NCBI RefSeq assembly: GCF_022539315.1
Contig: NC_066316.1
Coordinates: forward strand, 7,145,501-7,209,500
Reading direction: 5' to 3'
DNA length: 64,000 nucleotides
DNA from: Serinus canaria
Taxonomy: Eukaryota > Chordata > Aves > Passeriformes > Fringillidae
Shown: positions 27,191 through 38,055 of the stretch, one piece after another
Numbering within the stretch: the stretch's first letter is position 1
How the letters are laid out: every line of letters begins with the position of its first letter
Translations under genes and position numbers: made by a program
The notes under the pieces: model-generated
Seen by the model: the letters and a program-made list of their open reading frames with translations, nothing else
Told to the model about the DNA's origin: nothing
The model's database searches: none

Positions 27191-28975
27191 TTTATTAATT
27201 AAATTAATCCATGACAGCTACAGAAATGTCTCTCCATCTCTACCTGCATCTCAAGATTTCAACAAAGAAAAGTAAGCACACTTTTCAATGCATTACTATA
27301 ATTCCTAGTGCTGCTAAATGGAACATTAAAGCAAAATAAATTTCCAAAGATTAAAGAAAAGCATGAAGGAAGTCTATCACAGCTCTATTCACCATACCAG
27401 AACAATTTGCATTGCTCAGAAACACTCCATTTTTAATTAAATCTTTTAAATGAAATGTTTTTAAATTAAACTACTCCAAATGATTCTTATAAAAGGAAAA
27501 TCCACTCATTAAAGAAAGTCACCATATACTTGTCAGGCAATACAAATATGGTGATAAAGTCTTTAAATCTATACAAACAAATTAGTTATTGCACTCATTC
27601 AATTATAAAAAAGCTATAACCACTGCAGTATCTACCAAGAATTTTCAGTAATTATGTGTACTGTAATTATCATGAATAGTAATCACATAACCTTTTAACA
27701 GGGCTGACAAAGATAATAAAATACACTTGATAAACACCCCAGAGAGCAGAGCCAACACTTCTGAGCATGATAAGCAATGGTTACTGTCAGAACATGAAAA
27801 ACATACTCTAATTAGCCAATAGTCAGCAATTTACATTACTGAGCTGCTCTTGGATAAAAGCTTTTTGTTTGTGCTCAAAAATACCAAGGATATAAATAAA
27901 ACAGGATTCTCAAAGCAAGACAAATTTTTTAATTCTAAAGGTTGAAGCAGTACCAGTGTAAACCAGACCATTTAAACCACCTAAGGAGCCATTTTTTAAA
28001 GGCATCATATCTCCATATGATTGGCATCTTTTTGGCAGTATTCAGAACTAAATATTTGCTGCCATGTAGTCGAATAATTCCAAATATTTCCCACTTGCCT
28101 CTTCCAAAGTATGACTTCAACTCTTTTTTTTTTGAACCAATTTGCAACAGCTTTCAAAGCAAGCTAATACACAGGAAAGAATTAAAAGAGAACAATACAA
28201 TAAAGAATGAAAGACTGCTAGTCAGAGAAATGATAGTTCCATTATATCTAGATTCTTCTGGATGCTGTGAGTTATCCAAACTGCCTGGAATTTTTTTCCA
28301 GCCTCTACATTTGGCTGGATTATTGAAAAAACTTGGTGAGAAGCACACTGTGAAGTACACCTAGACCTAAGACCCTCCCCCAAAAGAATACCTAATTAGG
28401 CACTTAATATATTTGTACACACCAGATTTAAATACTGAAATTGTCTAAAAACTTACCCTACAACAAAAGTTAATTTATAACTTCAAAACAAAGAAGTAGT
28501 GACCATTCTCCCCATAATCTTTTGCTGGTTTTTTTTAATCTTTTTTGCCTTTTTTTTTTTCAGTGTCTACACACTGAATATTTTATTACTGCAATTACTT
28601 GCTACTTATTACTGTGATTTAGTGGCTTTTCCCTCTCTAGTCTATTTGCAAACATACTTTTTTAGTAAGGCAGGCTAGTCAGGGAACAAGTCTTTTCATT
28701 TCATTTTCATAAACAGAATTGTTAGATAAACATAAAAGATGTATTTTGTTCTTACTTAACAATGTTATATTACTAGGATAACAAAATTACTAATTCACAA
28801 ATTCACACACCTACTTTTTTTTTTTTTTTAAGCATCAAGATAATGCTGCTGGTCAGAAAAAGCTTAGCTGCACATTAAAAAAAAGTCCTGAAAATTACGA
28901 GTACTCCTGCATCCAGACCACCCACCTTTCCTTTTCTTTGATGTTTAAAAACTGTTTTATGAAATTATAACTCAC

Positions 28976-29041
28976 CCTTGCTTCATTCTGCTGAAGCTTT
29001 TCTTCCATACTTAAAGCTGTTGGGGAATCCAAGAGTGCAAT
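28976..29041 (-). CDS. KIF16B: KIF16B coding exon 11 (neck region)
   Basis: 22 codons, phase 0 on both sides: IALLDSPTALSMEEKLQQNE then AR. It corresponds to the segment between the neck helix and the coiled coil that precedes the FHA domain. The acceptor is TTTTAG|ATT and the donor AGG|GTGAGT. The human sequence is the same except at the extremes, as far as I can recall it. Confidence 0.95.
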
Positions 29042-30869
29042 CTAAAACCATGAAAAGTAAACATCAATTCAAAAAGAAAACAGTCACAGTTTCTGGGGGA
29101 ACCAAATGAAATTCAATTGTTCAACTTTTCTGAGTCCTTAGCATAAACTTCCTTGAACTTTAATATATATCATTTTACCTTGAAATACTGTAAACAGAAT
29201 AATCAAAATCCTGTCAAAGCAGCTATTTCAAATTGGCTTGAAAGTACTATTTTTACTCACTCATACACATGGCCACACACACAGAAACCAGACACATTTA
29301 TAACAGATAACTCCTCATACATTTTTCTTTATATTTCTAAAAAACATGGAATTTTATTATGCATGAATAGTTATCCATTTTGCTGTAATATTTATGTATA
29401 CTGCTTTATCTTTAATAACTATATCTTAACATAACTGGTCTTAGAGAAGAGGAAAATTACTAAACAACACACACAGGCAGTACTCATTTTATGTGACCTT
29501 CTACACTGAATCCAGCACCATATTTTGGTAAACAGATTCTTCAGATCTACAGAAGCATTTGCAATACAGTGTTCTGGTGATACAAAGGAAACAGGAAATA
29601 AATTATCCAGAGATTTATACCACTGTGCGTATGTAATACACCACCTGCTGCTTTACCAACCATCACAAATTCAAACTTGAAGCTTACGTTCTCTGTTGTC
29701 TCCCACACAGCCCTCTACCACATCCTACCACTGAATCAGATTTATTCTGCAATAGCCACTATTTTACAGCTTGAAACTAGGTCAAAGCATTCAAACTTCA
29801 AGGGGGTCCAAGTTACATCTACTTTGCCAATTCTAAACCAAATCATATTTTGAAAATAATTAGTTTTCCACTGCTAAAGAATATGAAAAAACCACAAGTA
29901 ATTTAACCCCACAAAGAATTTTTTAACTGTTGGTAACAAAGCAGAGCTCTCTGCTCCTCTGCTCCAATCATCTACAAGAGCCATTTCTGCTTCCATCCCC
30001 TTTTTATAGCATGAAATCCAGCTGAAGTCCTTCTACTCTTCTACTAACAATGGTCCATGCTGAACTGACACTTCATATTGCACAGACCATCTAAAACAGA
30101 ATTACCTCATTCTAGAAACACATCTGAAGTAGTGCTTCAGATACTTCCAAACTATATTTGCTCAAGTATGAAACCTAGCAGATCTGAGTGACATTATGCA
30201 GAAGAGACAACTGGTCTGAACCAATTGGATATTCTTTATTGTTACTTTGGTTTCACCACCCTGGGAACAGAGGGAAACTAAACTTAATTAAACCTGTGCA
30301 GAGACTGTTTCCAGCAGATCATACTGACCAAGCAAGAAAGAGAATCATGCAAAAGTGAAGCAGATCATTTTTGTTTCCTTACACTACCACTGAAAATATT
30401 TTTACATATTTAAAATGTTATGTGCCTTCTAATGTACTGCACAGCCAAACAGAAATAAAATGTATTGTTTAAATCCATTCATACTCTACATTTTCATATT
30501 TATGCACCTTGAATACTTTGAACTTTCTTTTAAGATACTACACAAAGTACATCAGGACATTCAGGACAGACCCAGAAGGTATGTTCTTGCTCAGTCTCCT
30601 TATGCTGTGTTGACTACCTGTCCCACAGCACACTACAATCCAGCTCAGATTATATTACAAGAAACCTAAAAGCTTTGGGAAGACAATTTTTTTATGTTAA
30701 AAGAAGCAATCTGCTGGCCATATGGAAAATGATTCCATCAGGAAACTAATATTCATTCGTAGCCTCATCGAGCTTGTTTACTCAAATCAATATAATGAAA
30801 GATAATTACATCCTAGAAATAGATGTTATAACTCAAGGAAAATTACACATCAATCCAAGTAAAGCTAAC
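29042..30869 (-). other. KIF16B: KIF16B intron 10 (1.8 kb)
   Basis: GT-AG intron. No repeat, RNA gene or second exon was recognised. Confidence 0.88.
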
Positions 30870-31045
30870 CTGATTCCCTTGAGCAAGCAGGGCTTTCAGT
30901 CGGGCTATTTCAGCTCTCAGCTCACGGATCAGTTTGACGTTAGGATCCTCATTAATTGTGGGCTTGTTGATGATGTTTTTGGCTCTATTTGCATAGCGAA
31001 GTGTACTTAAAGTTTCTCCATAATTGACATCAGCAGGTGAAATAG
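30870..31045 (-). CDS. KIF16B: KIF16B coding exon 10 (end of motor, neck start)
   Basis: 176 bp. It completes Thr334 and encodes [40 protein letters not shown] and [18 protein letters not shown]. This covers alpha-6 and the neck linker (NKPTINED) and then a heptad-like helix ([16 protein letters not shown]) that forms the neck. The donor is CAG|GTTAGC, a weaker donor than its neighbours. Confidence 0.97.
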
Positions 31046-32727
31046 CTAAGGACATGAAATCAGAAGCCGTTTATCTAGCACCATATGTTGCATTTACTGA
31101 AGTTAGTTTAGATTTTAAAAGTCAGATCAATTCAATGTGGGTGAAGAGACAGAAATACATCATTTACCAGTATGGATACAATTTGTTCCAATTCTTCACC
31201 AATTTCATGTCACTATAACTTTGCATAAGTAAACACTGTATGAGATAAGTGCATTAGGATAATCAGGTCCAACAACCAAGTGCTGCAAAGAAATCTTGCT
31301 GTCAATCTATTTAACATTTACATTTCCCTGGTAAACATAAATGTCCTATATAAATACTTCACAGGTTTTCTTGCATTTTTTTACAAGATCAGTCAGGAAA
31401 ACAAAGAATATTTTTTAAGTATCAATGTAATCACTGAAAAGAAAAGATATTCCAGGTAAAACACAGTACGGAAATTAAACAGCATTAAAACAAAAAATAC
31501 CCAGACAGGAGAACCAAAACAAGAAAAGAGCTTCTATAATTGACAAACCTAGCTGTTCTCCTGAGCTGCAGGCATCTGGCAGCACACAGAACTGTCAGCT
31601 GTCTGATGCACCAAGAAAAACCAGTATTATTTTGCAAAGTAACCTAACCAGGAAAAACAATGGAATTTAAATCCGAGTGCTAATGCTATCCTTCCCTAAT
31701 ATTCCTAACAATATATATGATGTTCCAAATTAAAAAGATAATTAAGGCATCCAAATAGATGAGTGGAAACACAGAAGAAAAAACCATCCAGAAATCTTAA
31801 TGTTCAAACAGAACAAGAGATCCAGAGAATCAAACAATGAAATTACCTGAAAAACTAATTAAGCAACTAAAATAATCTGTCCTTTCTCATTCTCTCAAAA
31901 ACAAGAAATATTTTTTCTTGTGGTAGAGACTCTCTGAGCTACAGGAGATGAACTTTGAAACAGCCTAAAATTCCCCTAGCTCACACTCTCACTTCCCAGC
32001 TTTATCTGTTGTTTCCTCTCCACTATTCAATGTTACAATGTGTTACAGAAAAATGACAAATCATAATCAGACATATTTTTCTATAGCCTTTCCCACAGTT
32101 TAAAGTGATCTTCCTGCATTTTTTTTGTGCTTACTTATAGAAAAGGCAGGACAAATGTACGTGGACAGCTTGCTGGGCTGTTAGAGAATTCTACCAGTAG
32201 AGTTACTGTTGAAGAAAAGATCAACCATCAGGGCTCTGCCTAGCAGAAGAATCACTAATAGATGAGGAAGTAGCTGAAAAAGAAGCTGGGTACTGTAATC
32301 ATTAGTATAGGCACTGAAAGCTCACTGTGTTCCTAAAACTTCTCTTCCCAAGCCCTCTGTCAAAAAAAAAGCCCAAGAACATGGAACTGCAAGAAAGCAG
32401 CAAGAATAAAGTTGCCAGCACAGCTTTACTTAAAGAGCCAGAAAGCCAAAGCAGAGTCTGGTCCACAGTCATCTATTGGCACTACTGTGATTCTCCTGAG
32501 GAAAACAAGAGGCATGGATTCCAAAAACACCCCCAAAATCCTACAACAAAGGAACCGCTATCCAGAGAATCTGACTGGTTCTGAAGAACCAGAACCTGAT
32601 CTGATACATTTTATTCCCTCAATTCTGCTATCCCACATTCCCAAAAGGACACTGTTCCATTTAAGATCACATTTCACTTGAGCAGGAAAGAGAGAGAAAT
32701 TTCAGAGCTGCTCTTCTCACAACAGCA

Positions 32728-33046
32728 ACGCCTGGACAAGCTTGACAAGAGGGTGCACAGGGACCTACTGAGGGTCACTAAGTCCAGGTGCAAGGTGCTG
32801 CACCTGGGTCAGGGCAATCCCACATAGGGGTACAGACTAGGGAAAAGAACTCATTGCAAGCAGCCCTGCAGAAAAGAACTCAGGGGTTCTTTTTGGTGGG
32901 TGAACATGAACCAGCAGTCTGTGCTCAAGGCCCAGAAAGCCTGCCATATCCTGGGCTGGTTAATGGTTTTAAGCTAAAAGTGGAGCAATTTAGATCAGAT
33001 ATTAGGACAAAATTCTTTACCCAGAAGGTGATAAGACACTGAAACA
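32728..33046 (+). mobile_element. CR1 LINE fragment, 5' part (split by LTR)
   Basis: Reads CGCCTGGACAAGCTTGACAA, GTGCAAGGTGCTGCACCTGG, then AAATTCTTTACCCAGAAGGT and GACACTGAAACAG, in the order of a CR1 RT-distal region and 3' UTR. It breaks off after GAAACAG, where an LTR begins, and resumes near 33727. Confidence 0.85.
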
Positions 33047-33726
33047 GTGAAGTACTAAGGCCTGAACAACAGGCCCTGAGCCAAAGCTGACATAAAGATG
33101 AACCTTCCAAGCAAATGTTATACATATATTTGGTCATTAACATAGTACTGATAAATATGTGTTCATTTATTGGTAAAACATGTATTTACCTTACATATCT
33201 AGAAACTGGGTAAGGCCACATCTGACCTAATTAGGGGAGGTATTACAATCAAAGACAACTCTCTTGGTTCCTCCTTGAGCCTGTACCAGGCTTTGGGAGA
33301 AAGCCAAAAGGAGAATGAAGTTAGAAATTACATCCACTTGATTGTGTAACAGTATAAAACCTGAGCCACTGCCATAGCAAAGTGGGGGAGCCTCATGGCC
33401 TGAGGTGGACACACCACAGGAGTTCCCAATTGCCAGGTGTGGTTCTCCAGTCCTTTGCTGTGACAGCTTCCCCCCACAGCTGATGTCTCTCAGATTTGGA
33501 TGATGCATCTTTATTAGGGTAACCTGGTGATGTATCTTTCTTAATCACTATAGGCATTCTTTCATAGTAATGATTAGGTGCTCTTCTTAGTTTATCTTTT
33601 TGTAATTCTTAGCTAATTATTATGTGCTTTGCTTAGCTTATCCTTTTGTGACTGTTTACAGTTTTACATTATAGTAAATACAGTTCCTAATTTGGTGTCT
33701 CTGTCTCTGTCTCTGACTCTACCTGG
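33047..33726 (+). mobile_element. Solo LTR inserted in a CR1 (second LTR family)
   Basis: The interval between the two CR1 halves starts TGAAGTACTAAGGCCTGAAC and ends with GTAAATACAGTTCCTAATTT GGTGTCTCTGTCTCTG type sequence, an LTR-like R-U5 terminus. It is about 680 bp long and unlike the 410-bp family. Exact ends and target-site duplication are uncertain. There are no internal retroviral genes. Confidence 0.65.
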
Positions 33727-33842
33727 GGTGGATGGAGCTCTGAACACCCTGGTCTAGTGAAAGGTGACCCTGTCCATGGCAGGAGGGATGGAGCTAAACA
33801 ATCTTTAAGGTCCCTTCCAACTCAAACCATTCCATGATTTCC
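33727..33842 (+). mobile_element. CR1 LINE fragment, 3' end (after LTR)
   Basis: GGTGGATGGAGCTCTGAACA, CCCTGGTCTAGTGAAAGGTG, CCATGGCAGGAGGGATGGAG and CTTTAAGGTCCCTTCCAACT give the canonical CR1 3' end, continuing the element interrupted at 33046. Antisense to KIF16B. Confidence 0.92.
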
Positions 33843-34407
33843 AACATCCAAAATCCTCACCTCCCCTTAAACATCATCCTGGCTTCACTCTGTTTTTTTT
33901 GGGAACGGAATTCCCATTCCAGTTTGTTGACAAACCTGCAATACACATGGCATAGGTAGGGTTTAAACTAAGTGATCCTTGCAGACCTTCCTATGGGTAA
34001 AAAGGAAACCCTAAGAGTTTTCAAGACAACTCATCATACTTAAATTTAGACAAGGAGTTAAAATGTTGTGTGCTTTTAGAAGGTTAGATTAAATCTTTCC
34101 CACAGGATGCCAAAAGAGACCAGGTTGCTACTAATGCAAAAAAAAAAAAAAAAAACCAAAAAAAAAACCAGCTTGGAACAGCAACTGATTCACACACCAG
34201 TACAGGCCAGATGTACAAAGCTCCAGTTATACACTGTGCAGAGTGTAAGTAAAAACCAGAATGGTATAAGTTCAGAAAGAAAGAAATCACTAATATGTGT
34301 AAAACATGTTGTGCCTTAACAAAACACCTGGAATCTAAGTATTTACATCTATTCCTATTAAACATGAACTATTCAGAATTCAAAAAGAGTAAATTAAAAA
34401 CACTTAC

Positions 34408-34539
34408 TGGCAATCATTATAGTTTTGGAGTTTCCTCCTAGGCTATCTTTTAATAGCCAAGTCAACACTGAGTCCCTGTAAGGCACAAATACTTGTTTCT
34501 TCTTTGATAGAGGATTTGTTGCATCCTGAGATAAATCAG
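34408..34539 (-). CDS. KIF16B: KIF16B coding exon 9 (K-loop and microtubule interface)
   Basis: 132 bp. It completes Ala290 and encodes [20 protein letters not shown] then [20 protein letters not shown] and MIA. The SKKK cluster lies in loop 12, the lysine-rich K-loop region that gives kinesin-3 motors high microtubule affinity. [17 protein letters not shown] is a hallmark of the family. It ends A|GTAAGT, one base into a Thr codon. Confidence 0.97.
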
Positions 34540-34687
34540 CTGTGATGAGAAGATAGAAAATAAATTAAAATGAGATCTTTTCATTCATTTTCAAAAAGGT
34601 GATGGGCCATTTTTTGTGTAAGCAAACAAAGGTATTTAATGACTAAAAACACCTCAAGACAGACAAGCACAAAAACCAGAGACTTAC

Positions 34688-34856
34688 CTAAGGCAGAAAT
34701 TACGTTTCCCAGAGTAACTAGAGATTTGTTAATATTCCCTCCTTCCTTTAATCTAACCCCCGTGGCACCAGTGGCATCTGCTCTCTCACTTCCAGCAAGA
34801 TCTACCAAATGAATCTTGCTAACAGTTTCACAAGGCATTTCAGAATCAAATTTAGC
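34688..34856 (-). CDS. KIF16B: KIF16B coding exon 8 (switch II)
   Basis: 169 bp. It encodes [20 protein letters not shown] and continues [20 protein letters not shown] to VISAL. It contains the switch II DLAGSE motif at residues 252-257 and the NINKSL segment of alpha-4, the main microtubule-binding helix. It ends one base into an Ala codon (G|GTAAGT). Intron 8 to the next exon is only 148 bp, the shortest in the window. Confidence 0.97.
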
Positions 34857-35423
34857 CTAAAGAAAAGAAAAAATAAAACAAAGAAAAGTGTGTTAAGCTA
34901 ATAAATCCTGCACTTTTACTGAATCAAATTTAGTGGCCTTTTTCATGACATAACTGAATTTAACTTGTTTACAATAGGAGATCTTGAGAAGACAGGTGTA
35001 GAGATGTCACTCAAAGACATTTGGTAATGAGTGGTTGCACAACTCCCATATTATTTCTTTAAATTGTAATATTTGCAACTTTTTAGCCATTTACATACAA
35101 GCTATGACACTGTGAGTTGTAATTTACATGATGCAGTGACCATGTGCTGCATTCATTGCATTAAGCTTACAGTATTTATATTATATTTATGTATTGCTTT
35201 CAATAAGTTATAGCATGCACAGACAAATTTACACTCAATTTCTCCCCCACCTCCAAGTTCTCTTCATCTAGCAGGTCATCCATGGGCTTTCTAAAAAGCC
35301 CCCAAAAACAATAACCAAGAGCATCAGAAGTCATTAGAAAAGGAGTTTGCTGCATATAAGCAAACAGATCACTAAGCTCTGAAGAAACATGTTCAGTCTC
35401 TGGAAGGAGTTTGGTTTTGTTAC
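34857..35423 (-). other. KIF16B: KIF16B intron 7 (567 bp)
   Basis: GT-AG intron. I see no other feature. Confidence 0.9.
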
Positions 35424-35566
35424 CTGAGTGAAGTTGATGGTGAAAATGGCATGTGACCTGCTGCTAACATCATTCATTCCAGTGGCAGCTGTCGTCCTGT
35501 TTATATTTCCTGCATCCATAAGTTCTTCAACATCAGTATAATTTTGGACTAAATGTTTAGACAAGT
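35424..35566 (-). CDS. KIF16B: KIF16B coding exon 7 (switch I)
   Basis: 143 bp. It completes Asp186 and runs DLSKHLVQNYTDVEELMDAG onward to AIFTINFTQ. It contains the switch I motif NDVSSRSH at residues 217-224 (NxxSSRSH in kinesins), which coordinates Mg-ATP hydrolysis. The segment is nearly invariant with human apart from Thr for Gly after QNY and Asn for Lys in FTINF. The donor CAG|GTAACA is in phase 0. Confidence 0.97.
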
Positions 35567-36148
35567 CTGAAGAAAAGCAGAGTGTTACAGTATGCTCATA
35601 CATGTCCTTAGTTTTCTCACTACTGCAAACTATTGCTGCAATTAGTGTTTATTGTCATACTTTTTCATCACCTAAGGAAAGGAATGAGGCTTCTTCATAT
35701 GAACACTGGACCACTTACACATTTACAGTAAAAAAGAAAAAAATACACAATCTTATTAAATTATTTAGTGGAATAACATGAGCATAATCCCACAAGAGAC
35801 ATGAACCTTCCCTGGTAGAGAACAGATTAGGACAATTAGATCCTAGTAGGTTTTCATTTCATCTAAATATCGAAGATTTATAAATTATAGTCAACAAACT
35901 ATTAAAACCAATTGAGTCTCTAAACATTACTTAAAAATGTGTTATAAATTTACAGATAAAAGACTGTGTAATAATTTTTGGATTGGGAAAGCAAGTAGAG
36001 ATGCAAAATTAGAAGCTATTCCTTCAATGCTTTTTACAAAAGTAAGGCACTGCATCCATCGTAATTTATATTTTAAAAGAGAACATGCCCTATAAATTAG
36101 ACACTATATTTTAGAACAAATAAAGGTAATAAAATATGCAGTTTTTAC
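35567..36148 (-). other. KIF16B: KIF16B intron 6 (582 bp)
   Basis: GT-AG intron. I see no other feature. Confidence 0.9.
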
Positions 36149-36258
36149 CCTCAACATATGGCCCTTCTTTTGGATGTTCTCGTATTCGTAAATTATTCGT
36201 TTTTGATGACTTCCGTCGGAGAAGATCCCTCACACGCTCATTGTAAATTTCCAAATAA
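36149..36258 (-). CDS. KIF16B: KIF16B coding exon 6
   Basis: 110 bp. It completes the split Ser codon, then encodes [20 protein letters not shown] and [16 protein letters not shown], ending one base into an Asp codon. The EIYNE(R/K)VRDLL signature is typical of kinesin-3 motors and lies in the central beta-sheet of the motor. The segment RRKSSKT is basic and surface exposed in the family. The donor is G|GTAAAA. Confidence 0.96.
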
Positions 36259-36770
36259 CTGAAAGAAAAAGAACAGAAAGCCACTGACTGATTCTAGAGC
36301 CTTTTCTCAAAGGAAAGCCATACTAACACAAGTATGAAAGCAAAACACTCAGAGAAAGAACACAGACCCAAAGTCGGCTTAAGATAATAATGACTACAAG
36401 GTATTGTATCATAAAGGAAAAAGCCAAAAAGGCAAGAAGAAAGTGGATAGAAAGCAGACATGAGCAAGATCAAGATCTCCTAATGTTGGTCTGAAATAAA
36501 GGGTAAAAAAAAAGGAAGGTGCTGTCCAGTAGCAAAGGCATTTGCACGACCATATAAATGACACAATATTCACAGCTCTTGGCTTGAAGGTAAAAGTACT
36601 GCACATTTTGGCTACAAGTGCCAACAAAAACCAATTATAGGACTGAGGCCAAGCATAAAAAGTTATTTTTGAAAAATATGCACTCTTCCCAGAGATAAAG
36701 TGAAAGAGCAGAGTGTTTGTAAGTGAAACAAGTTTGATAACCTGCAAACCCTTAACATGCCAAGACCTAC
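36259..36770 (-). other. KIF16B: KIF16B intron 5 (512 bp)
   Basis: GT-AG intron. I see nothing in it beyond unique AT-rich sequence. Confidence 0.9.
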
Positions 36771-36868
36771 CTGACTTCTGTTCGAAAAGATGCCTCATTC
36801 CTCTTTGTTTTTTCACTTATTTTGCTGAATAATCCTTCACAAATTCGAGGTATCAAACCTGCATCACC
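36771..36868 (-). CDS. KIF16B: KIF16B coding exon 5
   Basis: 98 bp: phase 0 in, phase 2 out (GTC AG|GTAGGT). Encodes GDAGLIPRICEGLFSKISEK then TKRNEASFRTEV, the alpha-2 region after the P-loop. GLIPRI is conserved across kinesin-3 motors. Intron 4 upstream is 5.4 kb and contains a CR1 and an LTR; intron 5 downstream is only 512 bp. Confidence 0.96.
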
Positions 36869-37645
36869 CTGCAATAACAACAATTCTTAATTCCAAGGCT
36901 ATATATGCATGCACAACATATTCTGAAAAATAAAACCCTAGATGACTAGTGGAGAGTTTAAGACTCCAGAAAGGGGAAAAATCAAAACTTTTCAGCACTC
37001 TCTTGCCTTTTATTTAACTGCAGCCACCTTGCCACTTTAACCCTTTTGTGTGTGGAACGTACAACCAGTTTCATTTCTTTGCTACTGGAATACATTTTGC
37101 CCCTCCCATTCAGTTTGAATAATCCCAGCTGCTTAAGGCAGAGACTGGCTCTCCAGAGTAAGTCATGAACTGCCTTATCTCACCAGCATCTTTAACTGCT
37201 TCTATCTCACTGTCCATTTCACTGTGCACTTGGCAACAACTGCAGAGAACAGGACAAGAGACATATACAAGCAGCCATGGGACATTTTCATTCAAACCCC
37301 CAGTTCTCAGGTCACTGTCCTTCCTGTGTTGAAAAGTGCAACAGGTCCTCTGAATAAATGAAAACACTATGACAAAATTAAATCTTCATTCACCATATCC
37401 CACAATGCAGCCAAATTTAATTTGATATTAACTACTGAATGTTTGTCTCTGCAGATAAAGTGGTTTTATGCATGAAATGCTTGGTTGCTTTAATAAAGCA
37501 AACTGAATAAGACCTATCCCACTGAGATACCCAGAAACTTAGCATGCAGCTTTCCTTGCTGGTCCAGGAAGAGCCCTCTCTAGCCAAGCAGGAAGCTGTA
37601 GTGAGGATTTTCCCAACAGCAGAGGAGCAAGAGAATGCCCTGTGG

Positions 37646-38055
37646 TGTTTGTGAGGGTCCCCAGGACGAGGTGAGAGATGAGAATTTGACTCCATGTTCT
37701 CAGAAGTCTGATTTATTATTTTATGATATTATATTAAAAGAATGCTATACTAAAACTATACTAAAGAAAGAGAAAGGATACATCAGAAGGCTTCACAAGA
37801 ATGAATAATAAAAACCCATGACTCCTCAGAGAGCCACTCACAGCTGGCTGGGATTGGTCATTAAGTAAAACAATTCACAGGGAACCAATCAAACATTCAC
37901 CTGTTGGTAAACACTGTCCAAGCCACATTCCAAAGCAGCAAACACAGGAGCAGCAGTCAGATAATTATTGTTTTCATTCCTCTCTGAAGTTTCTCAGCTT
38001 CCCAGGAGAAAATCCTGGGCAAAGAGGATTTTTCAGAAAATATCATGGTGACACA
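37646..38055 (-). mobile_element. Solo LTR, ~410-bp passerine-type endogenous retrovirus
   Basis: The plus strand shows the family in reverse: TTGACTCCATGTTCTCAGAA, TTTATTATTTTATGATATTA, ...GGTAAACACTGTCCAAGCCA, then CCCAGGAGAAAATCCTGGGC, ending CATGGTGACACA. Ends fit TG...CA within a few bases. It is oriented with KIF16B (minus strand), so its poly(A) signal would read in the sense direction of the gene. There are no internal retroviral genes. Confidence 0.85.

Larger units (their letters stand above)
24805..28975 (-). other. KIF16B: KIF16B intron 11 (4.2 kb)
   Basis: GT-AG intron. Nearly half is a minus-strand CR1 (25.3-27.2 kb) with a plus-strand LTR nested in it. Short T or A homopolymers lie at 28.53-28.56 and 28.82 kb. 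The rest is unique AT-rich DNA. Confidence 0.85.
31046..34407 (-). other. KIF16B: KIF16B intron 9 (3.4 kb)
   Basis: GT-AG intron holding a CR1 fragment split by an LTR (32.73-33.84 kb) and an A-rich tract at about 34138-34168. The 31.05-32.7 kb part shows nothing recognisable. Confidence 0.85.
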
